A DNA stretch of 64,000 bases, from NCBI RefSeq assembly GCF_011317445.1, contig NZ_JAAAPL010000001.1, positions 248,001-312,000 of the forward strand, read 5' to 3'. Below, one piece after another: positions 38,664-45,989 of this stretch. The number at the start of each line of letters is the position of its first letter. Position 1 is the first letter of the stretch. The notes beneath the pieces are model-generated. The model was not told the origin of the DNA and did not search any database. It saw nothing but the letters and a program-made list of their open reading frames with translations. This DNA comes from Chelativorans multitrophicus (GTDB lineage: Bacteria; Pseudomonadota; Alphaproteobacteria; Rhizobiales; Rhizobiaceae). The translations under genes were made by a program, and so were the position numbers.

Positions 38664-39605
38664 TTATCCCGCCGGGCGCGGCTGCGGCACCAGGGCAAGC
38701 GCCGCGCGGAAGCTCGTTTCGTCGATTCTAGGAGCAGCCGTCTCGCTTTCCAGCGCAAGCTTGGCCGCTGCGACACCTTCGCGGGCGGCGTCGGCCAGGG
38801 GCATTCCGCGCATGAGCGCGGCGATGGCTGCACCGGCAAGCGCATCGCCCGCCCCGGTCACATCGGCGAGCCGGTCGGGCGCAGGCGGCGCAATCTGGTA
38901 CAAATTGCCTCCTTCCATGACGAGCAACGGCTCACCGCCCCCGCTGATGAGGCTCGCCTTCAGGCCGCGCGCGGCCAGCGCCTCAGCCGCTTGCGGTGTG
39001 AATGCGTCCGCCGGCAGGCCCGCCAGCCGGCATGCCTCGCGCCGGTTCATGAAAAGACATGAGAGTTGCCCGAGAATAGGCGCCAGGCGCTCCACCTTGG
39101 CAGGGGAGATGCCGATCGCGAAAATGGGCTTTTCTGCCGCGCGTTCGGCAACCAGCCTCAGCGCCTCCACAGGCAGATTGGCATCGCAGAGAACCGCGCC
39201 GGCCTCATCAAGCGCGTCGCGGATCTTGCGCCGCCGGAGCTGCTTGGCGAAACCGATTTCGTAGAGGCCCATATCGGCCAGGCCCGCCACCAGGTCGCCG
39301 TCCTCCGTCAGGATCGCCGTGTAGCTCGGGGTGGCGCGGTCGAGAAAGACGGCGGAACAGTCCTCGATCCCGCTTTCCTCGATTGCCTCGGCAACCTGCT
39401 GGCCCGCCGCATCACCGCCCCGAAGCGACATCAAAGTCACCGACAGGCCGCGTTGCATGGCCATTCGCGCCGCGTTGAAAGCCCCGCCACCCACTTCCTC
39501 GCGCATGGTTCCAGGATTGGAGGCCTGAGGCACATAGGGCCCTTCCACGCGTCCGCGGCGATCGATATGCGCCCCTCCTATCGCGAACAGCCGATCACCC
39601 GCCAT
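38664..39605 (-). CDS. psuK: Pseudouridine kinase (PfkB family)
   Basis: A 313-residue PfkB-family sugar kinase. The N-terminus is AIGGAHIDRRGRVEG, followed by REEVGGGAFNAARMAMQRG. The C-terminal signature DVTGAGDALAGAAIAAL holds the catalytic aspartate. Next to psuG it is most likely the pseudouridine kinase. ATGs at 39605 and 39608 both sit close to GGAGGAA; 39605 has better spacing. The 11-bp gap to psuG implies one transcript. Confidence 0.85.
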   Translation of the reverse strand: MAGDRLFAIGGAHIDRRGRVEGPYVPQASNPGTMREEVGGGAFNAARMAMQRGLSVTLMSLRGGDAAGQQVAEAIEESGIEDCSAVFLDRATPSYTAILTEDGDLVAGLADMGLYEIGFAKQLRRRKIRDALDEAGAVLCDANLPVEALRLVAERAAEKPIFAIGISPAKVERLAPILGQLSCLFMNRREACRLAGLPADAFTPQAAEALAARGLKASLISGGGEPLLVMEGGNLYQIAPPAPDRLADVTGAGDALAGAAIAALMRGMPLADAAREGVAAAKLALESETAAPRIDETSFRAALALVPQPRPAG

Positions 39606-39764
39606 CATTTCCTCCGAATCGCCGTTGCCGCGGTTTTGCCCCAAATGGTTCCCGGCAGCATGCAGCGCATTGCCGCGGAAAGCCGGCTGCCATGGAAAAA
39701 CAAAAAACGAACACCAGAAGATTTTCCCTTATTTTTCAGGAGGATATGCACTATTGCAAAATGC

Positions 39765-39779
39765 GAACAAAACGGGTAC
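39765..39779 (+). promoter_or_regulatory. LexA (SOS) box candidate of recA
   Basis: GAAC-N7-GTAC lies 59 bases before the recA start. The alphaproteobacterial LexA site is GTTC-N7-GTTC (GAAC-N7-GAAC on the other strand), so seven of eight fixed bases match. Position and spacing suit control of recA. Confidence 0.65.
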
Positions 39780-39837
39780 ATAAAAGATCGGGAGATTGGC
39801 CAGCGCGGCCTCCATTGAGGACAAGGGGTATTGTATC

Positions 39838-40920
39838 ATGGCTCAGAACACATTGCGGCTTGTAGAGGAAAACGGGGTGGACAAGTCCAAGGCATTGGAT
39901 GCAGCGCTGTCGCAAATCGAGCGGGCTTTCGGCAAGGGCTCGATCATGCGGCTTGGCGCCAACGACAAGGTCGTTGAAATCGAGACGATATCGACCGGCT
40001 CGCTCGGGCTGGACATTGCGTTGGGCGTGGGCGGCCTGCCGCGCGGCCGCATTATCGAGATCTATGGGCCGGAAAGCTCGGGCAAGACGACGCTGGCCCT
40101 GCATACGGTTGCCGAAGCGCAGAAGAAGGGCGGCATCTGCGGTTTCATCGATGCCGAGCATGCACTCGATCCCGTTTATGCCCGTAAGCTGGGCGTGGAT
40201 CTGGAGAACCTGCTCATTTCCCAGCCGGATACGGGCGAGCAGGCCTTGGAGATTTGCGACACGCTGGTTCGTTCGGGCGCAGTGGATGTGATCGTGGTGG
40301 ACTCCGTGGCGGCCCTTACCCCCCGCGCCGAGATCGAAGGCGAGATGGGCGAGTCGCTTCCAGGCATGCAGGCCCGCCTGATGAGCCAAGCGCTGAGGAA
40401 GCTCACCGCATCCATTTCGCGCTCCAATACGATGGTGATCTTCATCAACCAGATCCGCATGAAGATCGGCGTCATGTTCGGTTCGCCGGAGACGACGACC
40501 GGCGGCAACGCGCTGAAATTCTATGCATCGGTTCGTCTCGACATCCGCCGCATCGGCTCGGTCAAGGACCGGGAAGAGACGGTCGGCAACCAGACGCGCG
40601 TGAAGGTGGTCAAAAACAAGATGGCGCCACCCTTCAAGCAGGTCGAATTCGACATCATGTATGGCGAAGGCGTTTCGAAGACCGGCGAGCTTGTCGATCT
40701 CGGAGTGAAAGCGGGCGTGGTGGAGAAGGCCGGCGCCTGGTTCTCCTATAACTCCCAGCGCCTCGGCCAGGGGCGGGAGAACGCGAAGCTTTTCCTGCGC
40801 GACAATCCGGAGGTCGCGCGCGAGATCGAGTTGGCCCTCAGGCAGAATGCCGGCCTTATCGCCGAGCGCTTCCTTGAGGCAGACAAGGACGGTTCGCTGG
40901 ACGACGCCGCCGAAAGCTGA
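39838..40920 (+). CDS. recA: Recombinase RecA
   Basis: A 360-residue recombinase that binds single-stranded DNA, promotes strand exchange and triggers LexA self-cleavage. The start at 39838 ([13 protein letters not shown]) is chosen by the family N-terminus. It has Walker [10 protein letters not shown] (77-85), [21 protein letters not shown], and the family signature [23 protein letters not shown]. The C-terminal tail ([12 protein letters not shown]) is acidic as usual. A LexA-type box lies upstream and a strong hairpin follows. Confidence 0.98.
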   Translation: MAQNTLRLVEENGVDKSKALDAALSQIERAFGKGSIMRLGANDKVVEIETISTGSLGLDIALGVGGLPRGRIIEIYGPESSGKTTLALHTVAEAQKKGGICGFIDAEHALDPVYARKLGVDLENLLISQPDTGEQALEICDTLVRSGAVDVIVVDSVAALTPRAEIEGEMGESLPGMQARLMSQALRKLTASISRSNTMVIFINQIRMKIGVMFGSPETTTGGNALKFYASVRLDIRRIGSVKDREETVGNQTRVKVVKNKMAPPFKQVEFDIMYGEGVSKTGELVDLGVKAGVVEKAGAWFSYNSQRLGQGRENAKLFLRDNPEVAREIELALRQNAGLIAERFLEADKDGSLDDAAES

Positions 40921-40942
40921 GCGGGAATCCCCTAAGGGTTGA

Positions 40943-40972
40943 AAAGGGCGCCGCCAATGTGCGGCGCCTTTC
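40943..40972 (+). terminator. Rho-independent terminator of recA
   Basis: GGCGCCGC-N6-GCGGCGCC (40947-40968) is a perfect 8-bp stem followed by TTTC and preceded by AAAAG, 26 bases after the recA stop. Confidence 0.8.
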
Positions 40973-41044
40973 GTTTCCTGGTCAGGCGATCTGCGCGAGA
41001 TTGGTGGAGCTGCTGTCCTGCCGCCGGGACGTTCCAGGCAAAAT

Positions 41045-41074
41045 GAAAGCCGGGGTGTTCCACCCGGCTTTCAT
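41045..41074 (-). terminator. Terminator-like hairpin after the OmpA-type lipoprotein gene
   Basis: TGAAAGCCGGG-N8-CCCGGCTTTCA is an 11-bp perfect stem. On the minus strand it follows the stop at 41104 by about 30 bases and is followed by ATTTTGCC, so it may end that transcript; it also faces recA read-through. Confidence 0.7.
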
Positions 41075-41103
41075 GTCAAAATCAAAAAAATTACTGAACG
41101 GCT

Positions 41104-41763
41104 CTAGCCCGCGGTAAGCGGAGCGAGACGAATCTCCACGCGACGGTTCTGTGCCCTGCCTTCTGGCGTCGCATTCGAGGCGATCGGCTGTGAGGGCCCC
41201 TGGCCGATGACGGCAAAGCGCCGGCTGTCCGTTCCCTGGGCGATCAGATAATCCGCCACCGATGCGGCGCGGCGCTGCGACAGCTGCATATTGTGCTGCA
41301 GGCTGCCGGTCGAATCCGTGTGACCGTAGACGTCGACAAGTGTCTGGTTATAGCGCTTCAAAACGAGCGCCACCGAATTCAGCGTCTGGTAGAAGGCCGG
41401 CTGGATATCGGCGGAATCGGTGGCAAAGGTGATGTTGGACGGCATGTTCAGGATGATGTAGTCGCCCTGACGCGTGACGCTGACGCCTGTCCCCTGGAGC
41501 TGGGCACGCAGCTGCGCCTCCTGCTGATCCATATAAAGGCCGATGCCGCCTCCCGCGAGCGCGCCGATGCCCGCGCCCAAAAGCGCGTTGCGGCGATCAT
41601 TGCCCCCTGCAAGAAGCCCAAGGCCAGCGCCCGCCAACGCTCCGAGCGCAGCCCCTCCGGCCGCGTTGGACATCTTTTGTTGTCCCGTATAGGGGTCGGT
41701 GGTGCACCCTGTGACCAGCGCTCCCGCAATGGCGGCAGCAATCACTCTTTTCAGCATCGGCAT
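41104..41763 (-). CDS. OmpA-family lipoprotein with glycine zipper (YiaD-like)
   Basis: A 219-residue outer-membrane lipoprotein. The signal peptide ends in the lipobox GALVTGC (Cys20). Residues about 34-80 are glycine/alanine-rich with the G-x-x-x-G zipper pattern (GGAALGALAGAGLGLLAGG), then the OmpA peptidoglycan-binding domain (about 105-215: ITFATDSADIQPAF, VYGHTDSTGS, AQNRRVEIRL). It should tie the outer membrane to peptidoglycan. It is a single gene. Confidence 0.9.
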   Translation of the reverse strand: MPMLKRVIAAAIAGALVTGCTTDPYTGQQKMSNAAGGAALGALAGAGLGLLAGGNDRRNALLGAGIGALAGGGIGLYMDQQEAQLRAQLQGTGVSVTRQGDYIILNMPSNITFATDSADIQPAFYQTLNSVALVLKRYNQTLVDVYGHTDSTGSLQHNMQLSQRRAASVADYLIAQGTDSRRFAVIGQGPSQPIASNATPEGRAQNRRVEIRLAPLTAG

Positions 41764-42016
41764 CCTCTCCTGATCGGTTTCCTCCGCCCCGCCAGCGGAG
41801 AATCAGTTATGCGCCTCAGCTTTAGCATAAAATGTTCGAAAATCGGGCAGGCGCGGAGCCGGCTGTTTCCCGGCGGCACCTTATCCCCATTAGAACGGCG
41901 GGAACGCGCACCGCTCGCTTCGACGGCATTGATAGGACGGGAATAATATGCGTTGGTTCGTCGGGCCGACCCTGCCAGAGTCGTCCTCGGCCGCCCGGAC
42001 CAAATCGAGGAATAGG

Positions 42017-42955
42017 ATGCAGGCTGCGCGATCCAGAATTGAACTCATCGATATCGCCCGCGGCGTCGCGCTGGTGGCAATGGCGATCTATCACTTCACC
42101 TGGGATCTCGACTTCTTCGGCTATGTGGAGCCGGGAATGTCGATTACCGGCGCGTGGAAATTCTTTGCGCGGTCGATCGCCTGCTCTTTCCTTTTTCTTG
42201 TCGGCTTCAGCCTCTACCTTGCCCACGGTCACCGTTTCCGGGCCCGGCCGTTTTTGAAGCGACTCGGAATGATTGCCGCCGCCGCCGTGGCGATCACGGC
42301 CGCGACCTACATCCTTTTTCCCGATTCCTTCATCTTCTTCGGCATCCTGCATCATATCGCGCTTGCCACTATTGTCGGCGCAGCCGTCCTGCGGCTGCCC
42401 GTACCGGTCCTTCTGCTCCTTGCGGCCGCCGTCATCGCCGCGCCGCATTACATCCAGGCGCCCTTTCTCGACCATCCAGCCTTCTGGTGGACCGGACTTT
42501 CGAGCAATGTACCGACGACCAACGACTACATTCCCTTCTTTCCCTGGTTCGGCGCCGTCCTTCTGGGCATTGCCGGAGCGAAGACGGCGGAACGTTTCGG
42601 CCTCCTTGCACGGCTTTCGGAGATCCGGCCGGGCGGAGTGATGCCAGTGCTCGCAGTCGCGGGAAGGCACAGCCTTCTCTTCTATCTCCTGCATCAGCCG
42701 GTGCTCTTCTCCTGCGTTTGGCTTTTCATGCAGGTGATGCCCCCGGACCGGGGTCCCGCATTCATGCAGGCGTGCACCGCGCAATGCTCGACCCAGCGCG
42801 ACGAAGCCTTTTGCCGCGCCTATTGCGGCTGCGTGCTGGAGGAAGTGGCAGCGCAAGGCAGAAGCGACGCGCTCTTTGCCGCTAATCCGGATGAGGAAAC
42901 GCGGGCCTGGCTCGAAAATCTGGTCTTGCAATGCTCAATGGAGAAGGAAGAATAG
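42017..42955 (+). CDS. DUF1624 acyltransferase-like membrane protein with Cys-rich tail
   Basis: A 312-residue membrane protein of the DUF1624 group (related to heparan-alpha-glucosaminide N-acetyltransferase). It begins MQAARSRIELIDIARGVALV with GAGGAATAGG before the ATG at 42017. Several hydrophobic segments follow, with AIYHFTWDLDFFGYV and FFPWFGAVLLGIAGAK as family motifs. The last 65 residues contain seven cysteines (ACTAQC, FCRAYCGCV, LQCS), a soluble tail that could bind metal or form disulfides. The acceptor is unknown. Confidence 0.8.
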   Translation: MQAARSRIELIDIARGVALVAMAIYHFTWDLDFFGYVEPGMSITGAWKFFARSIACSFLFLVGFSLYLAHGHRFRARPFLKRLGMIAAAAVAITAATYILFPDSFIFFGILHHIALATIVGAAVLRLPVPVLLLLAAAVIAAPHYIQAPFLDHPAFWWTGLSSNVPTTNDYIPFFPWFGAVLLGIAGAKTAERFGLLARLSEIRPGGVMPVLAVAGRHSLLFYLLHQPVLFSCVWLFMQVMPPDRGPAFMQACTAQCSTQRDEAFCRAYCGCVLEEVAAQGRSDALFAANPDEETRAWLENLVLQCSMEKEE

Positions 42956-42985
42956 TCTCGCCGGCTAATTGGGAGGAACGGGAAA

Positions 42986-43465
42986 ATGAGCCAGCCGCTT
43001 GACGATGCGCCAAGCCGCATCCCGTGGCCGCCAATGCTTTACGTCGCGGCGGTCGCTCTGGCGATTATTGCGGATCAAATGGTCCCCTCCGTCTGGTTCG
43101 GATCGCCCCTTTCCGATATCCTCTTTGCGGCGGGCTGGCTGATCGGCCTCGCCGGGCTTTCCATCAATATTGCCGCGCTTCGCCGGCTGCGCCTGGCTAA
43201 AACCACGGTAATGCCGACCCGAAGCGCGACGCAGCTCGTAACCGACGGCCCCTTTTCCTTCAGCCGCAACCCCATTTATCTCGGCGGGACATTGATCGTT
43301 ATCGCCATCGGCCTCATCGTCGGCAATGCGTGGTTTCTGCTGTTTGCCCTTCTTGCTGCATTCGCCACTCAGAAGCTTGCGATCGAGCCCGAGGAGCGCC
43401 ATCTCGCCCAACATTTCGGAAAGCGCTATCGGGATTACCAGAAGAAAGTGCGCCGCTGGTTCTGA
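42986..43465 (+). CDS. Isoprenylcysteine methyltransferase-family membrane protein
   Basis: A 159-residue membrane protein with four hydrophobic segments and the C-terminal signature of the ICMT/PEMT group: LVTDGPFSFSRNPIYLGGTLIV, then EERHLAQHFGKRYRDYQKKVRRWF. These bind S-adenosylmethionine and methylate lipids or small molecules at the membrane; the substrate here is unknown. It follows the DUF1624 gene by 30 bp, probably in one transcript, and is convergent with the MerR gene. Confidence 0.83.
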   Translation: MSQPLDDAPSRIPWPPMLYVAAVALAIIADQMVPSVWFGSPLSDILFAAGWLIGLAGLSINIAALRRLRLAKTTVMPTRSATQLVTDGPFSFSRNPIYLGGTLIVIAIGLIVGNAWFLLFALLAAFATQKLAIEPEERHLAQHFGKRYRDYQKKVRRWF

Positions 43466-43471
43466 CCGCGG

Positions 43472-43858
43472 TCAGGTCGTTACGCCAAGTTCGGCCAGCC
43501 GTTCCACACAAGCCTCTTCGGCCTGATCCAATTCCTGCAAGGTGTCTTCGAGGTCGCGGCGTTTCTGGCGAAGCACTTGGCGCTTTTCCTCGATCTTCCC
43601 AAGGAGAAGCCGCAGCTGCCCGACCTCGCCCGGCGGAGCCTTGTAAACCTGGATGATCTCGCGAATCTCATTGATGGAAAAGCCGAGCCGGCGCCCGCGC
43701 AGGATCTGACGGATCAGGTGGCGGTCTGATGGGCGATAGAGGCGCGTGCGGCCGCGGCGTACCGGGTTGATGAGCTCTTCGTCCTCATAGAAGCGCAGCG
43801 TGCGCGTGGAAATGCCGAACTCCCGCGTGAGCTCCGTTATCGTATAATATTCCCGCAT
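43472..43858 (-). CDS. MerR-family regulator (LiuR-like)
   Basis: A 128-residue MerR protein. The winged helix at the N-terminus (YYTITELTREFGISTRTLRFYEDEELI, then RRGRTRLYRPSDRHLIRQILRGRRLGFS) is followed by a coiled coil (about 85-120). It lacks the conserved cysteines of metal sensors. The length and helix pattern fit LiuR-type regulators of branched-chain amino-acid or fatty-acid breakdown. A matching operator-like sequence lies 47 bases upstream. No catabolic genes adjoin in this window. Confidence 0.82.
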   Translation of the reverse strand: MREYYTITELTREFGISTRTLRFYEDEELINPVRRGRTRLYRPSDRHLIRQILRGRRLGFSINEIREIIQVYKAPPGEVGQLRLLLGKIEEKRQVLRQKRRDLEDTLQELDQAEEACVERLAELGVTT

Positions 43859-43904
43859 AGGTCACCCGGCTTGCAGCATCTGGGGAAAGTGTCACTGTCA
43901 CTGG

Positions 43905-43920
43905 ATTACGTAAAAGTCAA
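43905..43920 (-). promoter_or_regulatory. LiuR-like operator upstream of the MerR gene
   Basis: ATTACGTAAAAGTCAA resembles the TTTACGTAAACGTCAA-type box I recall for LiuR-family MerR regulators. It lies 47 bases upstream of the MerR start, within its promoter region. It is read by eye and depends on that family assignment. Confidence 0.4.
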
Positions 43921-44136
43921 TTCACGCGATCCGATCGCTTCCTCTCACCAAGCTATGAGTGGGCGCACGAGCGTCATCGAAGTACCGATCTCGACTGCTT
44001 TAACCGCTCCCTGCTTTGTAGCTTATGGAAGCAGCGGCGCACTGTTGAGATGATGGAACCTCCTCCGGACGGTCAACTCGTTCCCCTCGAAAACACCTTT
44101 TAAAATCCGCGGTGGGGATAAGCAGGGGTGCCGGCC

Positions 44137-44934
44137 GTGTTCTTCTTTCTTTCCAAGCTGTTTTCGATTTTCGCGGTTCCTTCGAACCTGGTCGGATTCG
44201 TCGCGCTTCTTGGTCTCGTCCTTCTTCTTTTCCGGCGGAAAGTTGCCGGCACACTCTTCGTGGGCACCGCGGCCATTCTGCTCGCCGTCATCGGCTGGTC
44301 GCCGCTCGGCAGCGCGGCGCTGCTGGCGCTGGAGAACCGGTTTCCGAGGCCAGCAATCAGCGGCCCGATCGCCGGAATTGTCGTTCTTGGCGGAGAAATA
44401 GACACCGATGTTTCAGCCGAACGTAAGACCATCGCCCTGACCGATGCGGCGGAGCGGCTTACCAAGACGGCTGAGTTCAGCCGCCTTTACCCGAATGCCA
44501 GAATTCTTCTCTCGGGCGGCATCAACGACCTGCTGATCACCCATGACAGGACCGAAGCGGCGCTTGCGCGTGAACTTCTCGTGAAGATCGGCGTGCCGGC
44601 CGACAGGATCGAGCTTGAGGAGCGCTCCCGAAACACGTGCGAGAATGCAATCGAGAGCAAGGCGGTAGCGGCTCCGAAACCCGGCGAGACATGGCTGCTC
44701 GTCACGTCCGCGTTTCATATGCCGAGGGCGGTTGGCTGCTTTCGCGCCGCCGGCTTCCCCGTCCTCCCCTATCCCGTCGACTACCTGGCCCGACGCTCCG
44801 CCCTGAGCAGCCTCGCCCCTTCTGTCGCCGCAGGACTTTATCTGACGGACATCGCCGCTCATGAGTGGCTGGGGCTCGCAGCATATTATTTCGCCAAGGG
44901 AACCGAGCTGTTCCCAGCACCGGAAGGAAGCTAG
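44137..44934 (+). CDS. YdcF/ElyC-like DUF218 membrane protein
   Basis: A 265-residue protein with two N-terminal membrane segments (MFFFLSKLFSIFAVPSNLVGF..., about 1-60) and a DUF218 domain: IAGIVVLGGEID, YPNARILLSGG, LEERSRNTCENAIESK, and LLVTSAFHMPRAVGCFRAAGF. Such proteins (ElyC, SanA, YdcF) act at the envelope, where ElyC is linked to peptidoglycan and enterobacterial common antigen lipid-carrier balance. GTG starts at 44128 and 44137 are both possible; the second fits the family N-terminus. Confidence 0.85.
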   Translation: MFFFLSKLFSIFAVPSNLVGFVALLGLVLLLFRRKVAGTLFVGTAAILLAVIGWSPLGSAALLALENRFPRPAISGPIAGIVVLGGEIDTDVSAERKTIALTDAAERLTKTAEFSRLYPNARILLSGGINDLLITHDRTEAALARELLVKIGVPADRIELEERSRNTCENAIESKAVAAPKPGETWLLVTSAFHMPRAVGCFRAAGFPVLPYPVDYLARRSALSSLAPSVAAGLYLTDIAAHEWLGLAAYYFAKGTELFPAPEGS

Positions 44935-45099
44935 CCGGTTCTCGGGCAAAAGCGTCTGGCAGGAAGAAAGCCGCGCTTGTTTTTGGCGCGGTACTGCAGA
45001 AACCAACCAGAAATCGCTCCCATTGCTATAATGCAAGCGACTCACTTAGTCTTTTGGTTTCTTTTTTTCACGTACTCTTTGGTCGAGAGGTATTCCAAC

Positions 45100-45345
45100 A
45101 TGATGGCCCTTGTATTTGCACTCCTATCACTTGCGCTTGTCTTGGCATGGTTTGGCCGCCGGCCCATTGCGGTAGGCTTCATGATTTTAACCCTCTGCGT
45201 GGCGGTCGGGGAATTTCTTTGGGAGGTCTACAGCCCCGAATACGGCTTCCGTATGCCCTGGATCCAGACCCGGATCATCGAGAACCCACCTGTCCCGGAT
45301 AATACCTTCGCGGTTCTGGCACTGACACGGGGAGAACTATCATGA
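45100..45345 (+). CDS. DUF5993-like small membrane protein
   Basis: An 81-residue protein with two hydrophobic helices (MMALVFALLSLALVLAWFG, then VGFMILTLCVAVGEFLW). GAGAGG lies nine bases before the ATG at 45100; the frame is open further upstream (44977) without a ribosome site. It overlaps dsbB by four bases (ATGA). A DUF5993-type protein coupled to a DsbB-like protein is a recurring pair, so it may assist or regulate disulfide formation. The family call is tentative. Confidence 0.6.
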   Translation: MMALVFALLSLALVLAWFGRRPIAVGFMILTLCVAVGEFLWEVYSPEYGFRMPWIQTRIIENPPVPDNTFAVLALTRGELS

Positions 45346-45989
45346 GCGAGAACACCATGATTGCCGGCATGGAAAGCCTTAAGCAGCCCAGCGTGCGTAC
45401 GCTGCCGTCGACGCTCAACTATCTCTATCTGCTGGCGATGATGACGGTGATCGCCGCGATCCTCACCGCGGCGATGGTAATGCAATATGCCCGGGGTGAA
45501 TTGCCCTGCCCGCTTTGCCTGCTGCAGCGCGTGGCGCTGTTCGGCGTCTGTTTCGGCATCATGCAGCAGTTCCGCAACGGCTTCTCCGTTCGGAACACCG
45601 GCTTCAGCCTCCTGTTCACGGTCTTCCTGCTGGTGGTTTCGGTGCGGCAGACATTGCTCGACATCTATCCGCGGCCAGGCCACGAATATATCGGCAGCGC
45701 CGTTTTCGGGCTCCACATGCCGGTCTGGTCAGTGCTGATCGCGCTTGCGCTGCTCATCGCCTTCACATTCGAGCTGATCTTCTGGAGCGGCAAGAACCAT
45801 ATGCACGAAGCGCGTCTCACCGGCCTGCCAGTGATCCGGGGTCTTGCGACGGCGCTCAGCCTTTATGTCATCCTCATCGGACTGGTAAATTTCGGGTCGG
45901 TCGTGCTGCAATGCGGCGTCGGAGAGTGTCATACCTTCGGCTATTCACTGCTCGAATCTTTGGAGGGTGCCCCAGCCACTTCAAACTAA
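45342..45989 (+). CDS. dsbB: Disulfide bond formation protein B
   Basis: A 215-residue inner-membrane protein of the DsbB family that reoxidises a DsbA-type oxidase and passes electrons to quinone. It has about five hydrophobic segments, the periplasmic CPLC pair (C56, C59: GELPCPLCLLQRVALF), and a second cysteine pair near the C-terminus (LQCGVGECHTF). The loop order differs slightly from E. coli DsbB, as in DsbI/DsbB variants. Its last nine bases overlap the end of dnaE. Confidence 0.85.
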   Translation: MSENTMIAGMESLKQPSVRTLPSTLNYLYLLAMMTVIAAILTAAMVMQYARGELPCPLCLLQRVALFGVCFGIMQQFRNGFSVRNTGFSLLFTVFLLVVSVRQTLLDIYPRPGHEYIGSAVFGLHMPVWSVLIALALLIAFTFELIFWSGKNHMHEARLTGLPVIRGLATALSLYVILIGLVNFGSVVLQCGVGECHTFGYSLLESLEGAPATSN

